Source: Tetrastigma voinierianum (Eukaryota > Streptophyta > Magnoliopsida > Vitales > Vitaceae). Taken from it: a DNA stretch of 64,000 nucleotides. The DNA lies in the NCBI GenBank assembly GCA_016808115.1, contig JAEQBH010003858.1, forward strand, positions 248,001 through 312,000, in the 5' to 3' direction. Positions 11,821 through 23,170 of this stretch are shown in pieces (within the stretch, counting starts at the first letter, position 1; every line of letters starts with the position of its first letter). The notes under the pieces are model-generated. The model ran no database searches, was not told the DNA's origin, and worked only from the letters and a program-made list of their open reading frames with translations. The translations under genes and the position numbers were made by a program.

Positions 11821-12380
11821 TCTCGATTATCGCATCTTACTTCTTTCGTGCATTCCCAAGAATTCCTGAAAACACATCAAGGAATTCTCGACCACGTGAA
11901 CTTTCTAAATCCAATTGCCTCTTTTTAGTCAAGTACCAAAGCCATAAAGGCTTCACAACCTTTTCTAATAACACGAAGGCTTCAGTGATAGCCGAATTAC
12001 ATTTAACACTACTGCATCGATACCATGTACTATTACCTTTCGACATGCTCTGAACATTTAAGCACATCAAGTTTTATCACAATCAACTATAGCCCGATGT
12101 TTGGATAACCAATTCATTCCTAAAATCAAATCAAATGCATGGAAGGGTAAAGCAATTAGGTCCACCGAGAACTCTCTATCATGAACTATTAGGGGAAAGT
12201 TCTTCTACACTCGGTTGACTCTAACACTATGCCCTAGGGACTAGTACACTACGTCATATGCCAAAGGGCCTCTAATTGATGGCAATTTATCACCAATAGT
12301 TCAATGCATACATAGGAATGTACAAACTGTGGATATATCAAAGCATGTGCTTCAGATATAAAGGATGAATTACTCCATAA
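11821..12380 (-). pseudogene. Gy2 protease remnant
   Basis: Retropepsin region, leftward, recognised by VDLIALPFHAFDLILGMNWL (about 12165-12105) and the SKHRAIVDCD that follows. The catalytic DSGA stretch would lie near 12330; I could not read it clearly. A linker to reverse transcriptase fills 12080-11821. Confidence 0.72.
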
Positions 12381-13500
12381 TCACCCCCTTGCATCCCGAT
12401 TTTCATTTAGCCTCAGCATAAGCTCTGGCCGAGTCAGCGTAGGACTCGCCCACGCCTCTAACACTATACCTCCACGTCCTCTATGCTTAAACGGGCCACC
12501 TTGACCCCTACCTCGATCCCGAGTCAAAGGTGGTGCAACATATCTCCCTCTGCCACTTCCTTGCGTACTTCTATTATCCCCTGACTCTCTAGGACAATTC
12601 ACTATAAAATGATATGTGCTTCCACACTTGAAGCATCTTCCTGTCAATAATCTACAAACACCCAAATGTCGTCTCTGGCAATGAGGGCACTCTAAGACTT
12701 CTTCTTGTCTTGGTAACATGCCTCTACTAGTACTAGATACCACTGTACTGCCTTGTTTTCTTCCCCTTGTGATAGAACCTTGCCACTGACTCGATTTGAG
12801 ACTCTCTACCTCTTTTACCTAAGGAGGAAGAAGCTCATCTTGATAACTTCCTCTTCTGAAACCTTTCTCTGCTGCTTGACTTGGATTTCTCTACTTTTAT
12901 CGCAACCTACACCAACTAATAGAAATTCACCTATTGGAAAGCAGTAACAGGTGCCAGATACCTTTTTATGGACTCATTTAGTCCATCCTCAAATTACCTA
13001 CACCGAAACGCCTTGATGAGGATCGATTCATGCGCGTACTTACTCAGGTGGCTAAATTCTTTCTCATATTCAGCCACGGATAAGTTCCTTTTCTTCAGAT
13101 TTAGGAACTACTTCCATTTAGTTTCCCTATACATATCAGAGACATATTTGGCCCTGAACTCTTAGACGAAAAATTTCCATTATATGGGATCTGGAAGTCT
13201 TGGACTCCTCAACACTAACTTCCACCAATCATAAGCACTACCTTGCAATAAAGAAATTGTACAGGTCACTATTTGATCGGGAGGACATCTCACCTCCTCC
13301 ATTAACCTTTGCAGCTTTTCTAACAAATATTCAACTTTATCAGACTCTTCCATGTTTAACCTATGGAATTCCTCAGCCCCATGTCTCCTTATCATGTCTA
13401 TCTTATTAGAGCCAATCTTTCCAATATATGCATGTCCTGATATATTTTTGAAGGTGCTTATCATTTTTACTTGATAACACTTCGTTTCTAATGCATTCAT
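12381..13500 (-). pseudogene. Gy2 gag with zinc knuckle
   Basis: Leftward gag. The N part at 13500-13180 includes GAEEFHRLNMEESDKVEYLL and DQIVTCTISLLQGSAYDWWK, the capsid-like core. The middle (13165-12970) reads FLNLKKRNLSVAEYEKEFSH. The C part at 12743-12381 has ECPHCQRRHLGVC, then the knuckle CFKCGSTYHFIVNC (CX2CX4HX4C, intact), then an Arg/Gly-rich stretch. Of the gypsy elements here this is the best-preserved gag, but frame breaks divide it. Confidence 0.85.
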
Positions 13501-13672
13501 AATCCTGAATCTGGGTTAACTCGCCGTCACACCGACCAAGGGTGATCCATTTATAAAAAACACAAGACACAAGGACATCCACAATAGGCCACATATTAAT
13601 AGACACATGTTTTATCCTATACTTTCGTAATTCGTAGACGCCTAAAACCTCGCCTGACATCTTCCACTTAAT
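13501..13672 (-). other. Gy2 leader
   Basis: A short stretch between the gag start (ATG at 13500 on the minus strand) and the 5' LTR. No standard Met-tRNA primer site is visible; the bases beside the LTR read ATTAAGTGGAAGATG on the minus strand. Confidence 0.55.
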
Positions 13673-16022
13673 TGTCATACCCAACCCCCGCTAGGGCGAA
13701 CAGTGGGGAACGAAGATGACTAGGACTCCTTTACCTGAGTTACTGACATTAGTGGGCCCATTTTGAAATATAGCTTAATGTATCAGAATATAACTTAAAC
13801 TTAATCCATAAGGAAATAAAACTGTTAACACTATCACTATAATGGTGTTTATAATGTCCTATACAAATATCCGAGTCTCATTGACTTATACATATACAAA
13901 TCCTATTATGAAAAATCCATAAAGTACATATCTTCAACCCAAAGGTAGCGAATTCTATAGATGTTGACTCCTATTGCTGTGTTGGCCCTCCTATGTGTCG
14001 TACGGCTGAGATGTCCTCTTTAGTACCTACACAGATGAAACACCCGTGCTAAGCTTATAGCTTAGTGGGAAACATATAACATATATGGTCCATTTAGGGT
14101 CCTCAATGACAATATACAATTAACACAATTGCTATTTGCACATGCATGGTTCATATATCCGACTACTTGTACATTATGTCATTTATTAGAGTTCTCACGT
14201 TCATTCTTCATAATACATAGTACTTTTTATTTTATTGTAGCTCTATCACAATTTTCAATTTAAATCATTGTTTTCATGTTACATGGTTCTTATAACCATT
14301 TCAATAATTTTATCTCATCTTATGTTTTCCTTGCATATTCCAAGAAGTGGATACGGGTATAAATCAGATGTACCATATACTATCACTATACGAGATGCTG
14401 ATCACTGCATTGATCTCAAACTGGGTCGGCCAGAATGACCCAAACAGGTCAGAATGACCCAACAGTGGTCACAGAATGACCCAAACTGACCAACTATATC
14501 ATGTAATCCTAATAGGTACGCCCAATACCAATCTACCCTAGACATATGCATAATCAATCTTATTACTTTATTCATGTTCAAGTTATGTACATCTCATATA
14601 TATGGATAATGGCAATCACATGTATTCACATGAGATACTTTCTGCATAAAGATTCCTTTATACATATACTATAACTATTACTTTTATCTAACTGTATGAT
14701 CATAAAACTAAGATACTCGATTTCCGGGTCATGTAATCATAGTTCATATAGCAATCATTTTTCTAATTCTTTTACAATTTCATTTCTTCACTTGAATCTC
14801 TTTATACCAGAATATTTCCTACAAATAGAGCTCCCTTTAGACAGATGGGGTCCAAATTTGAATACACTTATTTCAAGGATATTTGTTCTCCTAGAAGTCT
14901 AGTTTACCTAGAAATTTGAATAACTCAATTTGGATGAGTGATGGCCAAGTTATGGCCTAAACACTAAAACTGTACCCAAACAGACCATAAAATGCCTGAA
15001 AACAAAGCTACACTTTGATGAATTTTCTAGGTCCAATGGGGTCCAAATTTGAATATACTTATTTCAAGGAGATTTGTTTTTCTAGAAGTCTAGTTTACTC
15101 AAAATTTGAATCACTCAATTTGGATGAGTGATGACCAAGTTATGACCTAAATACTAAAGTTGTACCAAAACAAATCAGAAACTGCCCGAAAACATAGCTT
15201 CACTTTGACGAATTTTTTGGGTCCAATGGGGTCCAAATTTGAATACACTTATTTCAAAGATATTTGTTATCCTAGAAGTCTAGTTAAACAAAAATTTGAA
15301 TTACTCAATTTGGATGAGTGATGGCCAAAACAAAAACGTGGGTTTTGGAAAATTTTTGACAGCATCTCCCCTAAAACCCCAACATTTTCTTTATACAAAC
15401 ATTCATCAATTGAGGACCACAACCAACTCAAACAACCATATAACTGAGCTGAGACCAACAACCATCATTATTATGTAAAGTTAGGGTTTTCCCCAAACCC
15501 AAACATCATCAAAAAGGCTTTTAGGTTTAGTTTCCATACCTTAATCTTTTTTTTTTCTCTTCTTTCTTCTTCCTTCTTCTTGATCATCAAAATCCTTGAT
15601 CACATAGAGCAAAATCACCAACTCTTCTCTTCTTCTCTCAACTGTAACCTTAAGCTCTCAAACCCAAAGGAGAAATGTTTATTTACAAGACCAAATTTGG
15701 TCTTATCTTTTGTTCTTTCATAAGGTCATGTTTGGCTTGTTATTTTTGTTAAGTTTTCAATTTTTTTGCATTAAAGTCCTTCCTTTCTCTTTCATTTACA
15801 CTTCTACTTATCAAAAATTCTACAATGGCATATAAACTTATTCTCTTATGACCTCTGAGTCCTTAATGTGACATTTTACTATTTTACCCTTGACTCTTGT
15901 ATTAATTCAAGTTTTATCATTTTTCATTGTTAGCAATATAAATTTCGAAAAAATACAATTTTAACTTATTTTATACCCTAAATATGTTATAAAACTGCTA
16001 GGGTATATTTTGGGGTGTTACA
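13673..16022 (-). mobile_element. Gy2 5' LTR
   Basis: A 2350-base LTR starting TGTCATACCC and ending GGTGTTACA, followed by the CCATT duplication. It is longer than its partner mainly through one extra 190-base unit. Confidence 0.92.
14842..15335 (-). repeat. 190-base LTR repeat, three units
   Basis: Units start at about 14842, 15034 and 15224 (periods about 192 and 190). The last is partial, as in the other LTR. Confidence 0.88.
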
Positions 16023-18961
16023 CCATTTACTGGAATCCATAATTTAACAAAAATCGAACAGAGCCTCCTTTGTACGGGGAGCTCTATCCAATTCCCAACC
16101 TGTACATTATACAATCACATGACCCATCCTAATATAACATAATAACCGCACCGGGTTCATTTACGAGTAAAAATTACAACTCTTTTACATAAAAATTACA
16201 TATGAGTTTGATTTCACTCATTAATAAATTAGTACATGTCAAAATGAATTTACTTCAAACATTTGACAAAAATGATTACAAAGTCACAAGCCTAGCTTCA
16301 CTCTCGTCACACTCGCCCGTATGAGGAATCGTCCACCGGCGATTTCCGCACCTGAAATGTTATCCCATGGTGGTGAGCACGCCAATGTAGTAATTCCATG
16401 AGGCTTGTCCCCACCAAAAAGTGTACATGCAATGTTCGCCTTAACAATCACATTCACATCACAATTCCCAACAAGAATATGCAATCCTAGGTTGGAATTC
16501 TACATGCTATGTCATGAAGTGAGATGAGACTCACTCATGCATCATACTCGAGTCTTTACCGACTCTCATACCCGAGTCTTTACCGACTCCCACCATACAA
16601 TGCGAAGCCCATGTGTGATAAAAACCGTCATTTATGGATTACATCCAATTATCCTTTTTAAAACAAAAGTCATGCTTTATAAACCAAAAATTTTTGGATG
16701 TCATTTCTCGAATGATCATTTCATTTATAAAATCTTTCTTTTTTGTGAGTAGCGGATTTCTGGAGTCTCACCGTCGACTCGACACACCATCTACACTTTT
16801 TGTGGACTTTCATCGTCGGAGTGTAGTAAACCAGTCCGGGTCTTTCACTCGATGGAGTGTCTAACATTTCTTGCTATTACCCGACACAAATTTTCCGTTT
16901 TATACAACCGTGCAACTTTGATGGACTTTGTCCAAAGGTACCGAGCCCACCCACCAAATCACCAATTGTGGTGTTTGATTCTAACCATGCACCCACACCC
17001 ATGAAATGCGATGTTCCTGTGCATGATGCAATGCAATGTGCCATTGCATGTTAATGCCATATCCCACATGTAATGAATGCCATATGAACCTTATGAACCA
17101 TACAATTTACCTTGTCTCATAGACAATTACATTACATGCATATAATTTCCAATTAAACATTCACTACAATGTTAAAACATTTAGAACACACATATTAACA
17201 TTTCACCAAACCACAACAAACAAGCATGCTATCACACATCAAGTAACAACACACTTAACCCTTAGGGAAAAATGTGGCATATAGAGTGCCCACAACAACA
17301 ACCCAACCGCCCCATTAATCCAGGCTCAAAGACTGGCCAAACAGTCCCTAATACAGGCATATATCCCAAGTCCATCTCCGACTACAATTTTGACCCTGTA
17401 AACAAGGTTTTTAGACAGAGTGATCTTCTAACAAAATGTTCACCTATGTCTTAAGTTTCCAACCTACAAATCAGGCCTCACTGATCTTAAGAGTAGATGT
17501 GGCTAAATATTCCACACTTCACCCCCGAATAGTTTCCGGGGGCAGTATTATGTTATCAATTGGACAAATTTCTGGGAACAATAGAGACATAATGTGACCA
17601 TACTTTATTCATGAAAGTTACTCTCCTATGTGTCTAGTTTCAGTAGGATTTTGATTCACTTCATTTGGATCAATATAACCCAATATATGGTCCAAACAAC
17701 ATGAGCTACTCCCATAGATGGGACATAATCAATATCTTACTGTAAAACTCATTTTCAGGGTTTTTAGAGCCGAATTTAAACCTCGGTCTCTCCTATATAC
17801 TTGTAGCTCTTGTTCTTAGGGTTCATTTCCAACTAGAATCATTCTATTTGGAGGTCCGTATGCCAAGTTATGGTCGAAAACAAGGACATAGATCTAGGAA
17901 AATTTTGTCAGAATTTCCCCTTAACCACCCACATATCATTTTTCATATCTTTGAAAGACCACAACCAAACCAAACCATAATCAAGCCAACAATTACCCAA
18001 CAAATCAATGCAAACAGCCCCTAAGGGCCATAAACCAGATTTTTCAATCCAAACAGCTCCTAAAGAGCCATAAAACCTGATTTTTCAGCCCAAACCACCC
18101 CTAAGGTGCTATAAAACATAATTATCAGCCCAAACAGCCCCTAAAGGAGCCATAAAACCTGATTTTTTTTTCAACCCAAACAGCCCCTAAGGAGCTATAA
18201 AACAGGATTATCAGTCCAAATAGCCCCTAAGGAGATTTTTAATCCACAAAAAGTAGGAATAAACCATAGTAGAAAAAATCCATACCTCTTGGAGTGTAGT
18301 AGAACCGAAGGAGGTCTTGAGAACGCCTCATAAACCCGAAAACTTTGATTTCCCCCAAATCTTCTCCTTTGGGACTTCGGCAAAATCCCTCATTTTTAGT
18401 ACCCATCCGTAGCTCTCGTCGAGGCGATGAACTTTAAGTCTTGGCCCAACGAATTTCGACTGACGAAACTCCGTGGATCGAAGAGAGAAGTCTTTGGCTT
18501 CTCCTTTTCTCTCCCTCTCTCTCTCGACGGTTTTTCCCAACAGAGAATTTGTTCTTTCTCTTGCCCCAAGCCTCTCACTTAAGTTTAAGTGAGTGGCTCA
18601 CATTGCACCACATGTCCACTAACTGTCAAGGTCCGTTTTTGCCCCGAAACAATTTATTTCGTCCTGATTTAAGTTCAATTTATTTTAAATTAACTTTACT
18701 TAATTTATTTTCCAATTTCGAGATTTTTTCAAAAATCCTGTTTTGGGGTTCACTACGGCATCCCGAAAAACGTGAAATTCCGACTATCTCGGAATTTGAT
18801 GAAATTCGTCTGGGTAACTAGATTTCAAGAGACGAATCCAACGGTGAGGTCCGTTACGTCATCAGAGATTTATAAAATTTTCAGGTTTGCAACCTATATT
18901 ATAGCAACAATTTGCTGTTTTACCCTTTTTCGAAAAAATTCAAATTTACCCGGGTTTTACA
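16023..18961 (-). mobile_element. Gy1 5' LTR, right fragment
   Basis: Continuation of the Gy1 LTR after the Gy2 insertion, ending CCCGGGTTTTACA. It holds CCTCCTTTGTACGGGGAGCTC-like text shared with Gy3, a six-unit minisatellite (18012-18257), a CT repeat at about 18507-18530, and a terminal region similar to the ends of the Gy3 and solo LTRs. Short open frames here are not conserved. Confidence 0.82.
18012..18257. repeat. ~40-base minisatellite in Gy1 LTR
   Basis: Six units starting at 18012, 18051, 18092, 18132, 18178 and 18218. Each has AAACAGCCCCTAAGG, a CATAAAACC block and a T-run. Confidence 0.88.
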
Positions 18962-19604
18962 ATGCCTGTACAACAACTTGTGCACACTACATTTGAATAT
19001 ATTTGTGACTTGTCCACAGTCATGTTTGAGAGACAAGGTTCTAGCTTTCAAGTTTGTGACCCTCAACCTCTTGTTCATTGGATTAAGCCACCATTAAGTT
19101 GTTTTAAATGTAACATTGATGCAGCTATGTTTCAAGAGCAAAACAAAATAGATTTTGGCATGATTATTAGAGATTCTAAGGGCAATTGCGTTGCTTATGC
19201 TACATTCTGGTTTGTTGGCATGTTTCAGGTAAAAGAAGCAGAAGCGATTGGTCTAAGGGAGGCTCTCTCTTGTATTATGACAAAAGACTTCAAAATGTTA
19301 TATTTGAAACAGATTCTCAAGTGGTCTTTAATGCAATTCAGGAACAGTTTCAATGGTAAATGAATTTGGTTCTATTGTGAATAGTTGTTTGGATATCTTA
19401 TCTCAGAATCCATATTTTTCATTTGCTTTTGTTGGAAGGAAAGCAAATGAGGTAGCACATAGACTAGCTAGAATGTCACAATTTTATGCTTCTCCTATGT
19501 ATTGGAATGAGCCTCCTGGGTTCATCCTACCTTTGTTATTGACAGATAATTTGCAGTAATGAAGTTGTCATTTTTCTCAAAAAAGAAAAAAGAAAAAAAA
19601 AGAA
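18962..19604 (+). pseudogene. LINE 3' end: RNase H domain and A-rich tail
   Basis: A plant LINE-type RNase H (RVT_3-like). In order: HWIKPPLSCFKCNIDAA with the first catalytic Asp (about 19075-19128), FGMIIRDSKGNCVAYA, EAEAIGLREAL with the catalytic Glu (about 19238-19270), ETDSQVVFNAI with the next Asp (about 19308-19340), then VGRKANEVAHRLARM (about 19429-19473) and W..PPGFI. At least two frameshifts (about 19290 and 19350) split it. The stop at 19557 is followed by an A-rich tail at 19577-19603, as at a LINE 3' end. Gy1 adjoins it on the left. Confidence 0.82.
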
Positions 19605-19838
19605 TAGTGCAGTGACTAATTGCAATAATTGGTTCATTTAATACTTTTTTTTAAGCTTTGGTTCATTTAATACTTGAGGAATTTATTTGAATAAGAATTA
19701 AATATATTTATCCTTTTTCAAGAAAGTTTAAACTCAAAATCTCCTGTCAAACCAAGCTTTAATACTATGTTAAACAATCAACTTTCCTAAAAACTCAAAT
19801 TTGTAAGATTTGGATTTAATAAAAGAAATAATGATGAT
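19605..19838. other. AT-rich spacer between LINE tail and EPRV primer site
   Basis: No domain is recognised. It includes a short direct repeat, TTGGTTCATTTAATACTT, at about 19630 and 19661. It could be host DNA or the viral intergenic region upstream of the primer site. Confidence 0.4.
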
Positions 19839-19851
19839 TTGTATCAAAGCC
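19839..19851 (+). other. EPRV primer binding site (Met tRNA type)
   Basis: TTGTATCAAAGCC differs at two positions from the TGGTATCAGAGCC used by caulimovirids, and a diverged CTAGGTT follows. In these viruses this site marks the numbering origin, just upstream of the first ORF, which fits its place here. Confidence 0.6.
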
Positions 19852-20125
19852 CTAGGTTCAGATAAAATAAAAGAAGTAATCATATAATAATACAATAATA
19901 ATGATGAAATTTCCCTTGTTTAAAGAAATAGGCATAACAAAATTCAAAGAAATTAGAAATATAATATTATTTCATTTTAAAAATAATATAAAAATAAATT
20001 ATCCAAGAGTCTCGTGATGATAATATCGTGTTTATGATTTAGAAACAATTTGATACGTAATATCAAGCTTGTAATGATGAATAATACTAGTGAGTTATGT
20101 ATAAAAAGTTTGTTATAACATAAAC
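19852..20125 (+). other. EPRV leader
   Basis: An A/T-rich stretch between the primer site and the first plausible viral ATG. No ORF of note. Confidence 0.45.
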
Positions 20126-20589
20126 ATGATAAATCTAACTGAAAAACAAAAGATAGAAGAATTTAAAACTGAAATCATAAAAACAATCATAAATCTAACA
20201 AAAAAATCACATTCCATATCATATGGAAGAATTTTGTGATTGTGAGAAATTTGATAGAATAATAAGATTACTAGTTAATATAAAAACCTTCTTAGAATCT
20301 TTAGAAGATCAAAATCAAAATTGACACAAATCGGATACAAAAGTAATGAATAGTAAAAGAATATTGAATAGTGTTTACATTAATTGGAAAAAGGTACAAG
20401 TTGAAAAACTTTACAAAAGTTGAAATGTTTGATAAAAGTGAAAATTTTTACAAAAGGTGAAGAAATACAAAAGTAAATAGTAAAAATAGGAAAAAGTCTT
20501 TATCATACCAATTAAATTTATAAAACTATGAAGTTTTTAAAAGAACATAATGAATATGATCTAACTAACATAGTATTAATAGAATTTTT
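20126..20589 (+). pseudogene. EPRV ORF1, N-terminal piece
   Basis: The frame opens with ATG at 20126 (MINLTEKQKIEEF) and runs about 36 codons to a TGA. It continues in fragments, ending with KFLKEHNEYDL near 20532-20565, before Co2. The same frame resumes after Co2 at 27209, which supports one original ORF. No domain is recognised. By position it is the N-terminal part of the coat-protein-containing polyprotein. Confidence 0.55.
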
Positions 20590-20886
20590 TGTTAGAAATT
20601 TTAATTTCTAATTGATTCATATAATTTCATTATTTGGAGCACTGTTATCGCTGTACACACCTGGATGATTAGTGTAGTATCTTAAGAGACAATTATCTGC
20701 AAATCCCTCCGTGCCGATTCAAAATTTAAGTATTTTAGTGTGTTTTGTTATATTAGTAAATGTCTTAATAAAATACATTTAATATTAGTAACTCTTCTTC
20801 TTCCTACAGTTAATATGAGTAAATGTCTTAATAAAAGACATTTAATATTAGTAACTCTTCCTTCCTCGCCTTTATATATATATATA

Positions 20887-20940
<54 letters not shown>

Positions 20941-21200
20941 CTGCATAGAAAACACATGCCTAAGGGGGTTTGATTCGTAAAGCCAAGAATCAATCAAGTC
21001 CTTATATCATCAAGGGCGATTTAAGTACATGATCCGCATGTGAAAACATATATTATTACTGGGATATTCAATATCGTGATGGATTCCTTCAAGCAAGCTT
21101 TTCTTTCATTTTCTCGTAAATTATGCTACATCATAAATCGTTGATTTAACGGGTTTCATTAGATCCAAATTGTTAAATCGCTTCTCGAAAATTTTCAACA
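20590..21200 (+). mobile_element. Co2 5' LTR
   Basis: A 611-base LTR with a long (TA)n tract at 20874-20939. It matches 26665-27203 with small indels. Confidence 0.92.
20874..20939. repeat. (TA)n microsatellite in Co2 5' LTR
   Basis: An AT-dinucleotide run with one GATATA interruption near 20888. The partner tract at 26889-26930 is shorter. Confidence 0.95.
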
Positions 21201-21204
21201 ATTT

Positions 21205-21211
21205 TGGTATC
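21205..21211 (+). other. Co2 primer binding site, short match
   Basis: TGGTATC, four bases past the LTR, matches the start of the Met-tRNA site. The following bases have diverged. Confidence 0.5.
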
Positions 21212-22191
21212 GTGTTGTGTTTAATAGAAATTCAATTACCAATTTAGGTTTATGAGAATTTGGGGTATTTTTCTCAATTAAAGTTAATTGTAGTTAATTG
21301 AATTTTTAAATTAATCGCATATAATTAACTGGGGTTTTTAATTTTGAATTAACTTTTCTATTGAATATTTGAATTGATAGTTCACATTCATCGTGTGAAT
21401 TCAATTGTTCTCGCACTGTGATTTTGAATAGTTTTATATATAAATGTTGCTGCTTGGTTTTAATTGACCAATTATCGATTCAATTGTGATGAAATTCCGA
21501 ATTCAAGTCAGTCTATGCGTCATCAATATGAGTAACCCGTGGAATGCATGCCGTCCGTAGAAAAGAATTGATATGCATGTGCATATATGACTTATGCAAA
21601 TTTCGTGAATTGTATATGCAAATCTTTTCATAAAACCAATTTAATAATGTAGATGTTATATATTATTATTTGAGCTTTAAGAAATAGGTTAATGAATTAA
21701 GAATAAAAGATATTAAAGAGTAGTCTTATATTATTAAACTTAATAATTTAGTTTATATGATTTAAATCTTTAATATTTTAGTGAGTGCGTGAATACAAAG
21801 TGGCCCACTTTATTTCATTAAACGATTTAAATAATATTTATAAATGTTTATTTGATATAGCATCATAAATGACATTTAAGAATAATAAATATTTATAGTT
21901 ATTAGCATGTAGTTATACGATTACCCAAAGGTAGATCTTACTCATGTTAATAACAATTGAAGTAGGTTATGAACCTATTTAATTAATATATAGTGTACAT
22001 CCAAAGATGACTTATATGTTAAATTAAATTTTTGTGGATTGACCTTATATATGTTATATGAATGACGATATTTGGTGATTGTTGGTCAGGTTTAGATTTA
22101 GGCCAAAGGTGAATTTAAATGCACAGCCAGTATATGATATTATAGTTTGAATTGTGGTTTAAATTCAAAGTAATTAATATGTGAGATGTAA
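21212..22191 (+). other. Co2 leader
   Basis: About 1 kb of AT-rich sequence between primer site and gag. I see no domain. Such leaders are common in copia elements. Confidence 0.55.
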
Positions 22192-23170
22192 ATGTTTGCA
22201 GCGATCTCTAATGTGATTGCCAATGGTATTAAGTTTAATGGACAGAACTATAATGATTGGATCGAATATGTCAAGCTAAATGCTGGCCTTTTAGGACTCG
22301 ATTCAAATTTCAATATAGATGAACCTTAATTAAACTGATCGATACTAGCTCGAGGCAAACAAGAAAATGTGGGAGAATTGGGAGAGGTCAAATAGGCTTA
22401 TGATGAGCTTTCTTAAGCTTAGCATAGCGCCTAATGTTAAGCCTTCCTGTTCTCAAGACCGAAAATGTGAGGGAATTTAGGCTGAAATTAAGAAGTGTAC
22501 TATTATCGCATATCAGGATAAGTCTACTGGCTGGGCTGCTCTTATTAATGATTTATCTATCAGAGAGTACACCATAGTTCAATCAATGGAGGAACATATT
22601 ACCTACATGGTGAATACCTACAACCGGCTTAAGAGTTTGGATATGGATCTTAGTGAGCGAGTGTTGGTTGAGTTTCCGTTGAAATCATGTAAGGGTGATG
22701 CTTCAAGCAATTTCGAGAACTTAGCAACCAACTTAAGGAAAATTCATTCTTTCGATACTATGGCCATGCTCATGCAAGACAGTAAGGCAAAGGGAAGACC
22801 TTAAGGTCAACTTCCCAAGCCAACTTTGCTCTTATTATGGTAAATCAAATGTCGGTTCTAGTGGCTACAAAGCTCCAAGTAAGAAATGGAAGAACAAGGG
22901 AAAGCAAATTTATTTATTGTGCGTACTCCCAGAAAGGGCAAGGAGAGGTTGAAAAGATTCTGAAATGTTTCTTTGTAACAACCAGCACAAGAAGGCCGAT
23001 TTCCAAAGAGGAAGGCATATTAAAATATATGATACATTTTGTTTCAGATAGTTTGAATCAAATCGGGATTGAGGTTTCTTCTAATATTTCGTGGCTCGAC
23101 ACTGTGCAACCACTCATGTTTCTAATGTGCCATGCCAGGCTACCTAAACTTCCACCAAATGCCTGAAAGT
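22192..23170 (+). pseudogene. Co2 gag remnant
   Basis: The start ATG at 22192 gives MFAAISNVIANGIKFNGQNY followed by DW, the F-x-G-x-N-Y-x-x-W opening of copia gag (DUF4219/UBN2 type). Further right MEEHITYMVNTYNRLKSLD (22586 on) and DTMAMLMQDSKAKGR fit the UBN2 middle. After about 22805 the frame is lost, and the 22837-23166 stretch is only weakly compatible with the nucleic-acid-binding end. No zinc knuckle is readable. Several stops are present. Confidence 0.78.

Larger units (their letters stand above)
6893..16022 (-). mobile_element. Complete Ty3/gypsy element Gy2, with TSD CCATT
   Basis: LTR-to-LTR element of 9.1 kb. The left LTR is 6893-9050 and the right LTR 13673-16022; both start TGTC and end GTGTTACA. 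The 5-base target duplication CCATT occurs at 6888-6892 and 16023-16027. The internal region reads leftward: gag with zinc knuckle, protease, reverse transcriptase, RNase H, integrase and a chromodomain-like end. Domain order and long LTRs suggest a Tekay/Del-like chromovirus, which is inferred. All frames are broken. No Met-tRNA primer site is recognisable next to 13673. Confidence 0.93.
3706..18961 (-). mobile_element. Ty3/gypsy element Gy1, 5' LTR interrupted by Gy2, 3' LTR not in window
   Basis: A leftward-reading gypsy element. Right to left: 5' LTR (6795-6892 plus 16023-18961), primer site (6781-6791), gag, protease, reverse transcriptase and integrase. The left end is cut by Co1. The LTR is clearly related to those of Gy3: both share the blocks starting near CCAAATCC/CTAAAATCC and AGCTCTA, and end GGGTTTTACA. 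Two internal deletions are visible, at the gag-protease join (about 5773) and the reverse transcriptase-integrase join (about 4815). Removing Gy2 with one CCATT copy makes the LTR continuous. Confidence 0.85.

Noticed and set aside
18012..18257. Regularly spaced repeats resembling a CRISPR array
   Set aside because: Units are adjacent, diverged and without unique spacers, and lie inside a plant retrotransposon LTR. It is a minisatellite.
20748..20993. Minus-strand frame with an IYIYIY repeat
   Set aside because: Translation of the (TA)n microsatellite.
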